Part shown: positions 1 to 10,300 of the stretch, piece after piece
Layout of the letters: each line of letters starts with the position of its first letter
Numbering within the stretch: position 1 is the stretch's first letter
NCBI RefSeq assembly: GCF_002288635.1
Contig: NZ_NRSW01000001.1
Location: 907,080 to 971,079, forward strand
DNA: 64,000 nucleotides
From: Mucilaginibacter sp. MD40
GTDB taxonomy: Bacteria > Bacteroidota > Bacteroidia > Sphingobacteriales > Sphingobacteriaceae
Direction of reading: 5' to 3'
The notes under the pieces: model-generated
The model's database searches: none
Told to the model about the DNA's origin: nothing
The model's input: only the letters and a program-made list of their open reading frames with translations
Translations under genes and position numbers: made by a program

Positions 1-533
1 AGCCTATCAGCAGGCGAAATATCTTACTGGGCAAATTCATCGGGATCAGCAGTTCCATTTTGCTTGCCTTTTTTATTGGCGTATGCATCCCTGTGTGCCT
101 GTTTGCCTTTTCTGCGACCGGCATCACACTTATGATCTCGGGCTGCCTGCTGACATTAAGCTTTATTTCACTGGCTTTCCTGACATCGACCATTACACGC
201 GATAAAGCCAAGGGCATTGGCCTTGCTTTAATGCTCTGGTTTTATTTCTCGATCATATTCGATGGCCTGGTTTTAATGTTCCTGACCCTTTTTGCCGATT
301 ATCCGCTGGAAAAAGCGATGATCGTTTTAACGGCATTAAACCCCATAGACCTGGCCCGAATCCTGATCTTGCTGCAACTCGATATTTCCGCGCTAATGGG
401 CTATACCGGGGCATTATACCAGGAATTTTTTGGAAGTGGTATCGGGATCGTGTTCTCGCTGTTGATGCAAATGATCTGGATCATTGTACCGCTATTTTTT
501 GCACTTAAAATATTTAAAAAGAAAGACCTATAA
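1..533 (+). CDS. nosY: NosY-type ABC-2 permease, C-terminal part (5' end outside window)
   Basis: The frame is already open at position 3, and the first start-like codon (TTG at 60) is internal, so this is the C-terminal ~177 residues of a longer membrane protein. It contains four to five hydrophobic segments and ends in a short basic tail. The motifs NPIDLARILILLQLD and GYTGALYQEFFG are typical of NosY. NosY is the permease of the NosFY ABC transporter, which works with periplasmic NosD in maturing the copper centre (CuZ) of nitrous oxide reductase. The stop codon overlaps the next start (TAATG at 531-535), so the genes are translationally coupled. The assignment rests on family knowledge. 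A related ABC-2 permease of another system is possible, but the LNPIDLAR motif and the Fnr-like regulator downstream favour Nos. Confidence 0.8.
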   Translation, partial: PISRRNILLGKFIGISSSILLAFFIGVCIPVCLFAFSATGITLMISGCLLTLSFISLAFLTSTITRDKAKGIGLALMLWFYFSIIFDGLVLMFLTLFADYPLEKAMIVLTALNPIDLARILILLQLDISALMGYTGALYQEFFGSGIGIVFSLLMQMIWIIVPLFFALKIFKKKDL

Positions 534-952
534 TGAAAAAAATAACAACTGTTATTGTGTTTGTCCTCGCTTTTTCTACACTTCATGCAACGAGCCGCTA
601 TCAGCATGAAAAAGCTTCCGAGGAATTAGTGTTAAATAATGGCACCAAATGGAAAATCGACCAGGCTACCGGTAAGAATGTTTCCCGTCTCCAGCAGATC
701 GCCAAAAAAGCCGACGGCCATACGATGGCTGACTATCACATGGCAGGCAACACGTTACAGTCAGGTATCGATCAAATGATCAAAGAATGCCGGATGAAAG
801 GCCCGGATCACCTGGCCCTGCATAAATGGCTGGAACCTTTGATGGAACAGGTTAATCAACTTAGGAAGGCGACTAATGCAGCATCGGCCAAAATCCACTT
901 TAGTGCAATAAAAAAACGCTTAGCGCTATTCAATCAATATTTTAAGGTATAA
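533..952 (+). CDS. Small exported protein of unknown function, coupled to nosY
   Basis: A 139-residue protein whose ATG overlaps the nosY stop codon, so it belongs to the same operon. The first ~20 residues form a signal peptide (MKKITTVIVFVLAFS...). The mature part is mostly helical and charged. It opens with a segment around residues 32-50 (LVLNNGTKWKID) and later has HKWLEPLMEQVNQL, which looks like an amphipathic helix. It has one cysteine and several histidines. I do not recognise a named domain. A four-helix, cytochrome-b562-like fold is conceivable but unproven. Position suggests a periplasmic accessory role in the Nos locus. Confidence 0.75.
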   Translation: MKKITTVIVFVLAFSTLHATSRYQHEKASEELVLNNGTKWKIDQATGKNVSRLQQIAKKADGHTMADYHMAGNTLQSGIDQMIKECRMKGPDHLALHKWLEPLMEQVNQLRKATNAASAKIHFSAIKKRLALFNQYFKV

Positions 953-954
953 AG

Positions 955-1335
955 ATGTTAAAGCAGTTAACGGCATGGCTTTTGATTTTCTCGGTACTCA
1001 CCGTTAACTACTCCCGGCTGTTTGTTTACGTCGGTTTCAAGATGAACCAAAGCTATATCGCCGCCAAATTGTGCGAAAACCGCGATAAACCTTTCCTTCA
1101 TTGCAACGGTAAATGTTACCTGATGAAAAAGATTAAGCAAGCGGAAGACAAACAAAACAATGCCGAAAGCCAGGCGCAGAAAAACCTGTTCCAGGATGTT
1201 TATTTTGTCAACAATCTCTTTCACAACAGCACCTTATGGAGCACGGGTATCGAAAACCCGTTTCCGTCCGTAGGAAATTACGGTAAACAGGCAGGTACTT
1301 TTCTCTCCATATTCCGCCCGCCCCAATTGAGTTGA
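955..1335 (+). CDS. Small membrane-anchored Cys-motif protein of unknown function
   Basis: A 126-residue protein starting 2 bases after the previous stop. One N-terminal hydrophobic segment (residues ~4-24) is followed by a cysteine cluster (C-x10-C-x3-C) in the motif CENRDKPFLHCNGKCYLMKK. From memory, small Bacteroidota proteins with this CENRD..HCNGKCYL motif occur next to TonB receptor genes. The three cysteines and a histidine could bind a metal, and copper would fit the Nos context, but this is inference. The C-terminus (FRPPQLS) is a conserved-looking tail. It probably ends the nosY operon; a hairpin follows at 1359-1380. Confidence 0.7.
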   Translation: MLKQLTAWLLIFSVLTVNYSRLFVYVGFKMNQSYIAAKLCENRDKPFLHCNGKCYLMKKIKQAEDKQNNAESQAQKNLFQDVYFVNNLFHNSTLWSTGIENPFPSVGNYGKQAGTFLSIFRPPQLS

Positions 1336-1358
1336 TCCTTATTGAAGTCAACCATCAA

Positions 1359-1380
1359 GGAGGAGCCTTTTGGCACCTCC
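1359..1380 (+). terminator. Weak stem-loop after the nosY operon
   Basis: Nine-base arms (GGAGGAGCC and GGCACCTCC) around a TTTT loop, with one A-A mismatch. No T-run follows, so termination is only a possibility. A smaller GACCG/CGGTC hairpin follows near 1400-1416. Confidence 0.3.
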
Positions 1381-1474
1381 AATGGATAATTTATGTACGG
1401 ACCGTTTCTTCCGGTCTAATCAACAATTTTTAACGATCAGCAAACCGCAAGTGGTTTACTCAATATATATTTCA

Positions 1475-3750
1475 ATGAATACGCTAAAAAAATAGCGTTG
1501 CTTATCATAATCGCCGTTTTAGCGGTGCAATGGGCAAACGCACAATACATTTATAAAGGCCATATCGCCGATAATACCAATAAACAGCCGCTGGAATGCG
1601 CCTGTATCCGGGCCAATGGAAAGTTATGTTGCACCAATAAAACAGGGGACTTTCAGCTTTCGCTTTCATCAGATACGGCGACCTTAACGATCACTTATAT
1701 CGGTTATTCTACAAAAGTTCTCCCGGTACGCAATTCAGCCATGCCGGTGAGCATTGTAATGGATAACGGGCAGGTTGATCTTAAAGAGGTGGTGATCGCC
1801 CCCTCGCTGATGTGCAGCCCATTTCACACGCTGAGCACTCTAGATCTGCGGCTTCGCCCGGTCAATTCTTCACAGGACCTGATGCGCCTGGTACCCGGCT
1901 TGTTCATCGCCCAGCATATGGGCGGCGGTAAGGCGGAACAGATCTTTGTCCGGGGCTTTGATGCGGATCACGGCACTGACCTGAGTGTTTCGGTCGATGG
2001 TATGCCGGTCAATATGGTTTCCCACATCCACGGGCAGGGTTATGCCGACCTGCATTTCCTGATCCCTGAAACGGTAAAGAATTTCGATTTTGGTAAGGGC
2101 CCTTATTATTCCGCTTATGGCGATCTGGCTACGGCAGGCTATCTAAGTTATACCACCAAAGACGCCATAGACAGAAGTATGATCAGCCTGGAGGGCGGAC
2201 AGTTCCATACCTTTCGTATCGCCGGACTGGTCGATTTATTAGGAAAGCAAGCCGCTCAAAACGGACAAACAGCCTATATCGCGGGCGAATACAATTACAC
2301 CGACGGCGCTTTTAAACTGCCGGAACATTATAAACGTACCAACCTGTTTGGGAAGTACACCCGAAAAATAGGTGCAAATAATAAATTAACCCTAAGCGCT
2401 TCTACCTTTAGTACTAGTTGGATCGCTTCCGGGGAAATACCCGAACGGGTAGTTGCGGCTAATACAGTTGCGCTGGATGAACAGGGAAACGCAGTCAGGA
2501 TCCCGGCTGCTCCTGTAACCATCGACAGGTTTGCAGCCCTCGACAGCGCTCAGGGAGGTAAGTCTAAAAGGATCAATGCGATTGCGCGTTTAACTACTGA
2601 TCTGAAAAACGACTGGTCTATGGAAAATCAGTTATACTACACGCATTACACTTTTTCATTGCATGTGAACTCCACTTTTTTCGCGTCAGACAGTGTTAAC
2701 GGCGACGAGCGTCAGCAAGCGGAAACACGGGATATGTTCGGTTATAACGGCAAACTTAGTAAACGCAAATACTGGGGCAATAACCTGCTGACTTCCATCA
2801 TTGGATTAAGCAGCCGCTTTGACCGTACCTATGGCACCGTTTATGACCACGTTACCAAACAATACCAATTCCTGGATAACATCACCCAGGGCGACATCCG
2901 ACAAAACAATACGGCCATTTACCTGGATGAAACACTGGAAAACGGTAAATGGCAGTTCAATGCCGGTGCCCGGCTGGATTACTTTAAATTTGGTTACCAT
3001 GATTCCACTAAAAACAGTTTGGTCTTGAGCCCAAAACTGAACGTCCAGTATACCGCTAACGAACAGGTACAGTTTTATCTGAAAGCAGGCAAAGGATTTC
3101 ACTCCAATAACGCGATCGCGGTGATCGGTAATAACGGGCTGGAAACTATTCCTTCAGCCTATGGCGCAGATCTTGGGCTGAACTGGAAACCAATGCCTCG
3201 CTTATTCATCAACGCAGCGGTCTGGTACTTATACCTGTCGCAGGAATTTGTTTACACCGATGATGGTGACATTGCTCCTGGCGGCAAAACCAAACGTTCG
3301 GGTATTGATCTCTCTGCCCGGTACCAGCTGGCTAAATGGCTTTTTGCTGATCTCAACATCAATATGGCTCACCCAAGATACGCTGACAGTACAAAAAAAA
3401 CCGGCTACCTCGCGCTGGCTCCGACGCTGACCAGCACCGGCGGTCTGGATTTTAAATTAAATAACGGGATCAACGGCGGGTTGAGCTACCGTTATATGCA
3501 CGACCGCCCCGGAAATAACACGAATACCTTGATTGCAGACGGCTATTTTGTTACCGACCTGAAGATCAATTACAGTCAAAAGCGTTATGAGGTTGGCCTC
3601 ACGGTAGAAAACCTGTTTAACAAGCAGTGGAACGAATATGCCGTTGAACAGGTGAGCCGCCTGAGAGGAGAAGCCGCACCGGTTGACCAGATGAGTTTTA
3701 CACCTGGTACCCCGTTCTTTACGAAACTGAGGGTGGCTTTTTTCTTTTGA
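1475..3750 (+). CDS. TonB-dependent outer-membrane receptor, frameshifted in its signal peptide
   Basis: A receptor of ~750 residues. A carboxypeptidase-regulatory-like domain occupies residues ~18-95, then the plug with its VRGFD and VDGMPVN strands at ~100-215, then a beta-barrel ending in an aromatic residue (RVAFFF). The frame is continuous from a TTG at 1498, but that start gives a signal peptide with no basic n-region. An ATG at 1475 reads MNTLKK and then stops at TAG 1493-1495. Adding one A to the run of seven A at 1486-1492 joins it to the barrel frame and gives a perfect signal peptide (MNTLKKIALLIIIAVLAVQ...). So the gene carries an indel, a sequencing error or a slippage site. The plug has a His/Met-containing stretch (NMVSHIHGQGYADLHF). 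A copper or haem substrate would fit the Nos neighbourhood but is inference. Confidence 0.85.
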
Positions 3751-3794
3751 CAAATTATCCTATCATTACCAACCGAATATAAAAACGAAAGTCC

Positions 3795-4484
3795 ATGAAC
3801 AAGCCCCAAAAAGGATGTAATCTCGAAAAATGTTTTCTGTGCAGCAACACGGTGCCGGAATGGCGCGAGACCATCAACCTCCATAAACAAAACCTGAAAT
3901 TCAAAAAAGGAGAGGTGATATTCAGCGAAGGGCAACAGGTAACAGGCATCTATTTCGTTTATTCCGGCACGGCAAAAGTTCATAAAAAATGGGGCGATGA
4001 CAAAGAACTGATCATTAGGTTTGCTGCCGATGGCACAATACTGGGACACCGGGGACTGGGCAGCAAAATGGTTTACGGCGTGTCCGCCACTGCTATAGAA
4101 CCGCTGGTAGTTTGTTTTGTAGACATCAAGTTTTTTGAAGCCTCCCTGAAAACCAATAGTGATTTGAGCTATAAACTCATGGTGCTGTTCGCAGAAGAGT
4201 TGGATGTTTCCGAGCGGAAAATGCGCGACCTGGCGCATATGCCGGTAAAAGGGCGGGTGGCGCAAGCCTTGTTATCACTGGAAGAGCAATTTGGCGAAGA
4301 CGCCGCTGGCTACATTAACCTTACCCTGTCCCGGCATGATCTTGCTGCTTTCGCCGCTTCGACCTACGAAACAGTTTTCCGCGTGATCATGGACCTGATA
4401 AAAGAAAATATCGTCATCGTGACCGGTAAGCAGATCAGGATCAATGACCGCCAAAAACTGGCCGGACTCACGACGGGTGTCTGA
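3795..4484 (+). CDS. Crp/Fnr-family regulator with four cysteines (probable oxygen/redox sensor)
   Basis: A 229-residue regulator. A cyclic-nucleotide-binding-type beta-roll spans residues ~35-120, a dimerisation helix ~120-150, and a winged helix-turn-helix ~165-215 with a recognition helix containing ETVFR. N-terminal cysteines C8, C13 and C16 plus C107 mirror the layout of E. coli FNR (three N-terminal cysteines and one ~90 residues later), though the spacing is C-x4-C-x2-C. An oxygen-labile Fe-S cluster is therefore plausible. It starts 45 bases after the TonB receptor stop. Together with NosY it suggests anaerobic control of nitrous oxide respiration. The target promoter is not visible here. 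Confidence 0.85.
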   Translation: MNKPQKGCNLEKCFLCSNTVPEWRETINLHKQNLKFKKGEVIFSEGQQVTGIYFVYSGTAKVHKKWGDDKELIIRFAADGTILGHRGLGSKMVYGVSATAIEPLVVCFVDIKFFEASLKTNSDLSYKLMVLFAEELDVSERKMRDLAHMPVKGRVAQALLSLEEQFGEDAAGYINLTLSRHDLAAFAASTYETVFRVIMDLIKENIVIVTGKQIRINDRQKLAGLTTGV

Positions 4485-4682
4485 TATGGACACACGACAT
4501 GATTAAACGGTTATGTTTTTACTAAAATCCATCCATTAAAATTGTTGGGTAATGCAATATTTCTTATCTTTATATCGTAAGATTTGTAATTAATCTGCAT
4601 CAAATAATGGTTAGTAATTCGGTGCGTAGTACATCGGCAACCATATAAAGTATTGTAAGTCAATAGGGTTTTAATCGTGTTC

Positions 4683-4803
4683 GATTCCCCTACGGGCTAC
4701 TTAAAACGCCGGTTTCTTACAGGAGATCGGCGTTTTTTAGTTGATGGGGCGCGCTATAGGTAAAATTTTGATGGAACTGAATAACGCGGAATGATGCTGA
4801 AAA
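4683..4803 (+). repeat. tRNA 3'-end plus terminator, direct repeat copy 1
   Basis: GTTCGATTCCCCTACGGGCTAC is the T-loop, T-stem and acceptor 3' end of a tRNA gene, but no 5' part exists. It continues through a terminator hairpin and ~60 further bases. A diverged direct copy lies at 16922-17030. The match runs through the acceptor end, the hairpin and the sequence after it (TGATGGGGCGCGCTATAGG here, TAATGGGATGCGCTACAGG there). This looks like the footprint of site-specific integration at a tRNA gene, or an intergenic repeat derived from one. Confidence 0.7.
4703..4738 (+). terminator. Rho-independent terminator in repeat copy 1
   Basis: AAAACGCCG (4703-4711) pairs with CGGCGTTTT (4728-4736), with additional inner pairing and a run of six T from 4733. 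It is the terminator normally found behind a tRNA gene. Confidence 0.7.
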
Positions 4804-5096
4804 AAGAAGTTAGCCAAGTCCAAAATTCCTTCATCAAATAGTTTCCTGGCACAGCTTTTCATCGTCAAAAGTCAACTTTAAAATAGCGTTTGAACCACAT
4901 TTACCTGTCATCAAAAAGGGTAAAATTTTATTAATAAGCTCTAAAAGGTTTTGCCTTTTAAAAAATCGCCGTTTTTTTGTCGAGTCTTTATTTATAAATT
5001 GCCAGGAATCAAATAATTATAGAAAATACCGTTGATTATATCACCAGCTGTATGCGTGGGTGGTTACTTAATGGTAATTTAAACGTTAGCTAATAT

Positions 5097-5119
5097 ATTT
5101 CGAAGCGCTTACTCGAAAT
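5097..5119. promoter_or_regulatory. Imperfect palindrome upstream of the ECF sigma gene
   Basis: ATTTCGA (5097-5103) and TCGAAAT (5113-5119) form an inverted repeat around a 9-base centre that itself contains AGCGCT. It lies ~185 bases before the sigma-factor start. It could be an operator or a leader hairpin; no direct evidence of function. Confidence 0.3.
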
Positions 5120-5302
5120 TTAAACTTTATTACAGTCGTTTAACAATTGTATATTATTTTGCGGTAAATAAAATGTTAGGTATTAACCGGCAGATTATGT
5201 AAATAAACAAGTTTAATAAAGACAGTTATTATTTATTATTGTGTAATAAATCTTTTCTGTAACTGTTTCAAATTTTAGAACAACTTACATATACCCCTAA
5301 CT

Positions 5303-5893
5303 ATGCGTCAGAGCGAAACTGTTATTGCTAAACTGCCTGACAGTGAATTATTTGCATTGGTTAGCAATGGTAATTATCCTGCTTTTAAAGAAGTATACGC
5401 CCGTTACAACTCTCTATTGTTATCATACGCCTTTAGGAAGCTGCACGATAAAGACGAAGCTGAAGATGTTGTTCAAGACGTTTTTATACAGCTTTGGAAC
5501 AAACGTGATAGTTTAAATATAGCCACTTCGCTCTCATCATATCTTTATCGGGCCGTATTAAATAAATTGCTTAATGTACTCAGACACAAGGCAATTAATG
5601 ACCGCCATGTAGATCAGCTGCAATATTTTATAAGAGCGTCGTCCGATAATACGGATTACCGCATACGGGAAAAGGATTTTAGTAGGCTTATAGAGAACGA
5701 GATCGCTAATCTTCCTCCTCGTACAAAAGAAATCTTTGAACTAAGACTGAAGCATTACCTGACCAATAGAGAAATTGCAGAGAAACTCGGCCTTTCAGAG
5801 CACACTGTGGCTACGCAGATAAAAAACGCGTTGCGGGTTCTCCGCAATAAATTTGGCACTTATGCCATTCTTTTCTATTTAATCTCCCGTTAA
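5303..5893 (+). CDS. ECF sigma-70 factor (Bacteroidota FecI-like family)
   Basis: 196 residues. Sigma region 2 spans ~25-95 (core ...DEAEDVVQDVFIQLWNKR) and region 4 ~130-185 (LPPRTKEIFELRLKHYLTNREIAEKLGLSEHTVATQ region, a helix-turn-helix). It directs RNA polymerase to the outer-membrane transport genes once released by its FecR partner, encoded next. The pair followed by a SusC with an STN domain is the classical trans-envelope surface-signalling arrangement. The C-terminal AILFYLISR tail is hydrophobic, as is common in this Bacteroidota family. Confidence 0.95.
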   Translation: MRQSETVIAKLPDSELFALVSNGNYPAFKEVYARYNSLLLSYAFRKLHDKDEAEDVVQDVFIQLWNKRDSLNIATSLSSYLYRAVLNKLLNVLRHKAINDRHVDQLQYFIRASSDNTDYRIREKDFSRLIENEIANLPPRTKEIFELRLKHYLTNREIAEKLGLSEHTVATQIKNALRVLRNKFGTYAILFYLISR

Positions 5894-6012
5894 AAAGCTG
5901 ATTTTCAGAAATCCTTGTCCTTTTAAAAAAATATTTAATCCTAATACCCAATGTTGATTTTCTAAGTGTCTTTACCATAGATTCTGAGAATCAGCCATTT
6001 TAAAACCAATTC

Positions 6013-7185
6013 ATGAAAAAAGATTACGAGGCACATTCGTTATTAAAGAAACTTCGCGAAGGTAACTGTTCCGAGGAAGAGTTGGCATTTTTACGTGCGT
6101 GGCTAAATCAGTACAATCAGAGTGGGCCAGCCGGCTTAGGCGATGAAGAATTCTTAAGTTCATCAGTCAAAATGTGGGCGACTATTGATCGTTCCGTTCT
6201 GAACAAAAGCCGGATGGTTTACATCAGGCGTGTGGCGGCAATTGCGGCCTCTATTATTATTGTTATTGCCGTTGGTTTAATTTTTTGGTTTAACCGGGCA
6301 GGAAATGACGCCTCTGTAAAAACCTATGCGGTCAATCATATTAAAGCAGGATCCAACAAGGCAACGCTTACATTAGCAAACGGCGAGACCATAGACCTGG
6401 AACATGCCGCGAAAGGCGCCCTGTTGAGTAATGACGGATATAGAGCTGTAAAAAATGCGGACGGCCAATTAGTTTACCAAAACACCGGCGGGAAAGCCGC
6501 TGATAAAGTTTCTACTGCATATAACGTACTGACGGTTCCTTTCGGCGGTCAGTATCAATTGACCTTGTCTGATGGCACACGGGTTTGGATAAATGCGGGG
6601 TCGACCTTGCATTTCCCTTCTCGGTTTGGCGATGGTGACCGCTCGGTGGTTCTAAGCGGTGAAGCCTATTTTGAAGTAGCGCATGTTTACAATTCTGAGG
6701 GCAGCCGTGTCAGGTTTACTGTAAAAAGCGGTGGTAAACATCCGCAATCGGTGGAAGTACTGGGTACCCACTTTAACATCAGTGCTTATGATAACGATGA
6801 CGCCACAAAAACGACTTTACTTGAAGGCAAAGTTAACATTCATGCCGGATCGGGGCCGGGATCTGATAAACAACGGATATTAACACCAGGCCAGCAATCC
6901 ATTGTAGATAATGCAGACATCAAGGTTGTACCGGCTGATATCGAAGGCGCTGTCGCCTGGAAAAACGGGTATTTCCGTTTTAACGATGAGCCGCTTGAAA
7001 GTATTATGAGAAAGGTAGAAAGATGGTACAAAGTGCAGGTCATCTTTGAGAATGAGCGGGCAAAAACTAAAAAGTTTGCAGGTGTTATCAATCGGTTTGC
7101 CAACGTAACTGAGTTATTAAAAACGCTGGAATTGACAGGAGAAGTACACTTTAACATCGATCGGGACAGGATCGTAGTGAAGTAA
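6013..7185 (+). CDS. FecR-family anti-sigma factor
   Basis: 390 residues. A cytoplasmic N-terminal part (~1-72) that should bind the sigma factor, one transmembrane helix (~73-95, AAIAASIIIVIAVGLIFWF), a periplasmic FecR domain (~170-290, with GGQYQLTLSDGTRVWINAGS), and a C-terminal DUF4974-type domain (~315-390) that usually contacts the STN domain of the cognate receptor. It lies 119 bases downstream of the sigma gene and 147 upstream of the susC start, so it is the expected signalling partner for that receptor. Length and domain order are normal for the family. Confidence 0.95.
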   Translation: MKKDYEAHSLLKKLREGNCSEEELAFLRAWLNQYNQSGPAGLGDEEFLSSSVKMWATIDRSVLNKSRMVYIRRVAAIAASIIIVIAVGLIFWFNRAGNDASVKTYAVNHIKAGSNKATLTLANGETIDLEHAAKGALLSNDGYRAVKNADGQLVYQNTGGKAADKVSTAYNVLTVPFGGQYQLTLSDGTRVWINAGSTLHFPSRFGDGDRSVVLSGEAYFEVAHVYNSEGSRVRFTVKSGGKHPQSVEVLGTHFNISAYDNDDATKTTLLEGKVNIHAGSGPGSDKQRILTPGQQSIVDNADIKVVPADIEGAVAWKNGYFRFNDEPLESIMRKVERWYKVQVIFENERAKTKKFAGVINRFANVTELLKTLELTGEVHFNIDRDRIVVK

Positions 7186-7237
7186 AAATCACCATATAAT
7201 ATAACCTAAAAATTAAATTTATGACTGACAGCTCATA

Positions 7238-7254
7238 ACGGCTTTCGAAGCCGT
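7238..7254 (+). promoter_or_regulatory. Perfect hairpin in the SusC leader
   Basis: ACGGCTT-TCG-AAGCCGT, a perfect 7-bp stem with a UUCG-like apex. A second hairpin follows at 7281-7295 (GCACG-ATTAC-CGTGC). Both lie in the 147-base gap between fecR and susC. No T-run follows, so they more likely shape the leader RNA (stability, translation or processing) than terminate transcription. Confidence 0.4.
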
Positions 7255-7332
7255 ATAGGTAAGTTATTGCCTTATTACACGCACGATTACCGTGCTCAAC
7301 TAATTGATTTAAAAATAATTATAACTTAATTA

Positions 7333-10300
7333 ATGCTAAAACTCTTTACCCAAAACTTATTTGACCACACCAGCCCATCCAAATGGCTTGGTGTGGTATC
7401 AAAGGTCATAGCGCTTACCATGATATTATTTATCATGCAGCTAAATTTACGATGTTATGCACAACAGATTACGTTAAGTAAACAAAGCACAACTTTAAAA
7501 TCTGTACTAAACGAGATCAATAAGCAAACTGGCTATAACATCCTCTGGGCAACTTCGCCTCTGTTTGATGAGCACCAGTTGAACGTATCATTTAACAATA
7601 CCGATCTGGACAAAGCTTTAAAAGATTGTTTGAAAGGCTTGCCGCTTACTTATTCTATATCCAATAAAACTATTGTGATACGTGCGCAGTCAAATCCCGC
7701 GCCTAAAGTACAACGCGCCATACAAGACAAAAAGATCTCGGGCACGGTGAAAGACGATAAAGGCGCACCGCTTCCTGGCGCAACCGTAAAGGTTAAGGGA
7801 ACACAAAAAGCGGTCACTACAGACGTTTCCGGAAAGTTTACGCTGGAGGCATCAGCGGGTGACATCCTGGTAGTCACATTTATCGGCTTTCAGGCAACAG
7901 AAATCAATGTAACGGAACAAACTGTTTACAGTATCACATTGCTTGACGTACAAAACCAGTTAGGTGGCGTGGTCGTTACCGCCCTGGGTATTAAAAAGGA
8001 AAAACGTACGCTTTCCTACAACGTGCAGGAGGTAAGTAGTGATGAGCTAACCACTGTTAAAGACCCCAACTTTATTAATTCATTGGCAGGTAAAGTTGCA
8101 GGTGCCACCATCAACGCCAGCTCAACAGGCCCCGGCGGAAGCACAAGGGTAATCCTGCGCGGTACCAAGTCAATCTCCGGAAATAACAATGCGCTTTATG
8201 TGGTAGACGGCATACCTTTGCCAGCTTTGGGGTCAGAGCAACCTAACGATGTGTTCTCCGGAGCAGGCCAAACCGGTGACGGTATATCAAACATCAATCC
8301 GGAGGATATTGAGTCATTAACCATCCTTACAGGGCCATCGGCGGCGGCACTTTACGGTAACCGCGGTGCCAACGGCGTGGTGGTCATTACCACTAAACGC
8401 GGATCTAAGGATGGATTTTCGGCAACGGTATCGCATAGCACGACATTTTCGAGCCCTTTTGTATTGCCAAAATTCCAGAACACCTATGGCTCAGAAGAGG
8501 GAACGTTTACCAGTTGGGGCGATAAACTGAAGACACCTTCCACGTACAACCCACGTGATTTTTTCCAAACCGGGGTGAATAATACCACCGCGTTAAACCT
8601 GTCAACAGGTACGGAAAGGAACCAAACTTATTTTTCTGCGGCGGTAACAGATGCAAATGGTATCATCCAGAACAATGATCTTAAGCGTTATAATTTTAAC
8701 CTACGCAATACCAGTAAATTTTTAAAAGATAAGTTAACGCTTGATCTGAGTGCCATGTATGTTAGTCTTCAGGAACAGAACATGCTTGCACAGGGGCAGT
8801 ATTTTAACCCGCTGGTGCCTATTTATTTATTTCCGAGGGGAGATGATATCCGCAAGTACCAGGCGTTTGAACGTTACAACCCCGAGCGTAACTTTAAAAC
8901 CCAGTACTGGCCGTTTGGCGATCAGGGCTTCCAGATGCAAAACCCTTACTGGATAACTCAGCGTGATCTGTTCCAGAACAACAAAGATCGCTATATGCTA
9001 ACTGCCAACTTACAGTATACTATTAATAGTTGGTTAAACGTAACCGCACGTGTGAAAAACGACCAGTCAACAGCGTTGAATGAGCGTAAATATTATGCAT
9101 CTACCGCGGGTTTGTTTGCAAGTGCAAGCGGGGCATACCATCGGTATAACATCACAACAAACCAAACATACGCTGATGTTTTATTCAACTTCAATAAAAA
9201 AATAAGGGAATTTTCTATTAGTGCTAACGTAGGCGCAAGTTTGCTTGACGAGAAATACGGTGATGCTTCCATTGCCGGTAACCTGGGTGCGGTTCCCAAT
9301 TTATTCAGCTATACCAATATTGATTTTACCCAGATCAAAGTATTACAGAATAATACACATGTACAAACGCCATCCATATTCGCTACCGCGCAGGTCGGCT
9401 ACAAAAGCCTCGTTTATTTAGATGCAACTTTCAGGAGAGACCAGCCATCTTCATTGGTAAATACGCCAAATAAGGCCATTTACTATCCTTCTTTAGGCTT
9501 GTCCAGCGTCCTGACCGATGCTTTAAATATCAAGTCTAATTTTCTTTCGTTCATGAAAGTCAGGTTTTCATATGGTTTGGTGGGAAATCCCCCTCCACCA
9601 AACCTCACTATACCAACCTATCCTGTGTTGATACCGGGCAGTACGCCTAACCTGCTCACGTCAGCAGCAATAGACCTGAGACCGGAGCGTACACGCTCTT
9701 ATGAGGCTGGTTTAAATATGATGTTCTGGAACGGGAAATTGAAGGTGGATGGCACGGTATATAGTTCCTCTACATTTAACCAGCTCTTTAACGTAAAAGT
9801 TTCAGAATTAACCGGCTACAGCGATATTTTCATAAACGGTGGCCGGATAGATAACAAGGGAATTGAAGTTTCAGTTGCGTTAAAGCAAGACCTGGGCGCA
9901 GTACGCTGGACATCGAATGTGGTTTATTCATTAAATCGTAACAAGGTCAATCAACTGTTGCCACAGACCAACGTAAACCAGTTAGGGGTAAAGGTTTCTC
10001 AGGATACCCTTGACCTTGGCGGTACAACCAGCTATAAAATGCTGCTTACCAAAGGCGGCTCAATGGGTGATATTTACGTAAATACCTTGCAAACTGATGA
10101 GCATGGTAATATTTACGTCAACCCGACCAACTACACTGTTGCTGCAGACCAGAACCGTTTTGTAAAAGCAGGTAACGCTAATCCATCATTCAACCTTGGC
10201 TGGCGAAACAGCTTTTCATACAAAGGCATTGATGTAGGCTTTTTAATTTCGGCAAGAGTTGGTGGTGTTGGCGTTTCGGTAACGCAGGCTATTATGGATG

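Larger units (their letters stand above)
4485..5302. other. Long non-coding AT-rich stretch before the sigma-factor gene
   Basis: 818 bases with no credible ORF. It contains a tRNA-tail repeat with terminator (4683-4803), an imperfect palindrome (5097-5119) and a very AT-rich run (5140-5280) that probably carries the sigma-gene promoter. No complete tRNA can be folded here. Confidence 0.7.

Noticed and set aside
3585..4265. 226-codon antisense ORF across the receptor end and the Fnr gene
   Set aside because: It is the reverse-frame shadow of two well-supported genes, with no recognisable domain and no start signal.
4620..4702. Possible complete tRNA gene ending at 4702
   Set aside because: Only the T-loop and acceptor 3' half are present; no matching 5' acceptor, D-arm or anticodon arm can be folded upstream.
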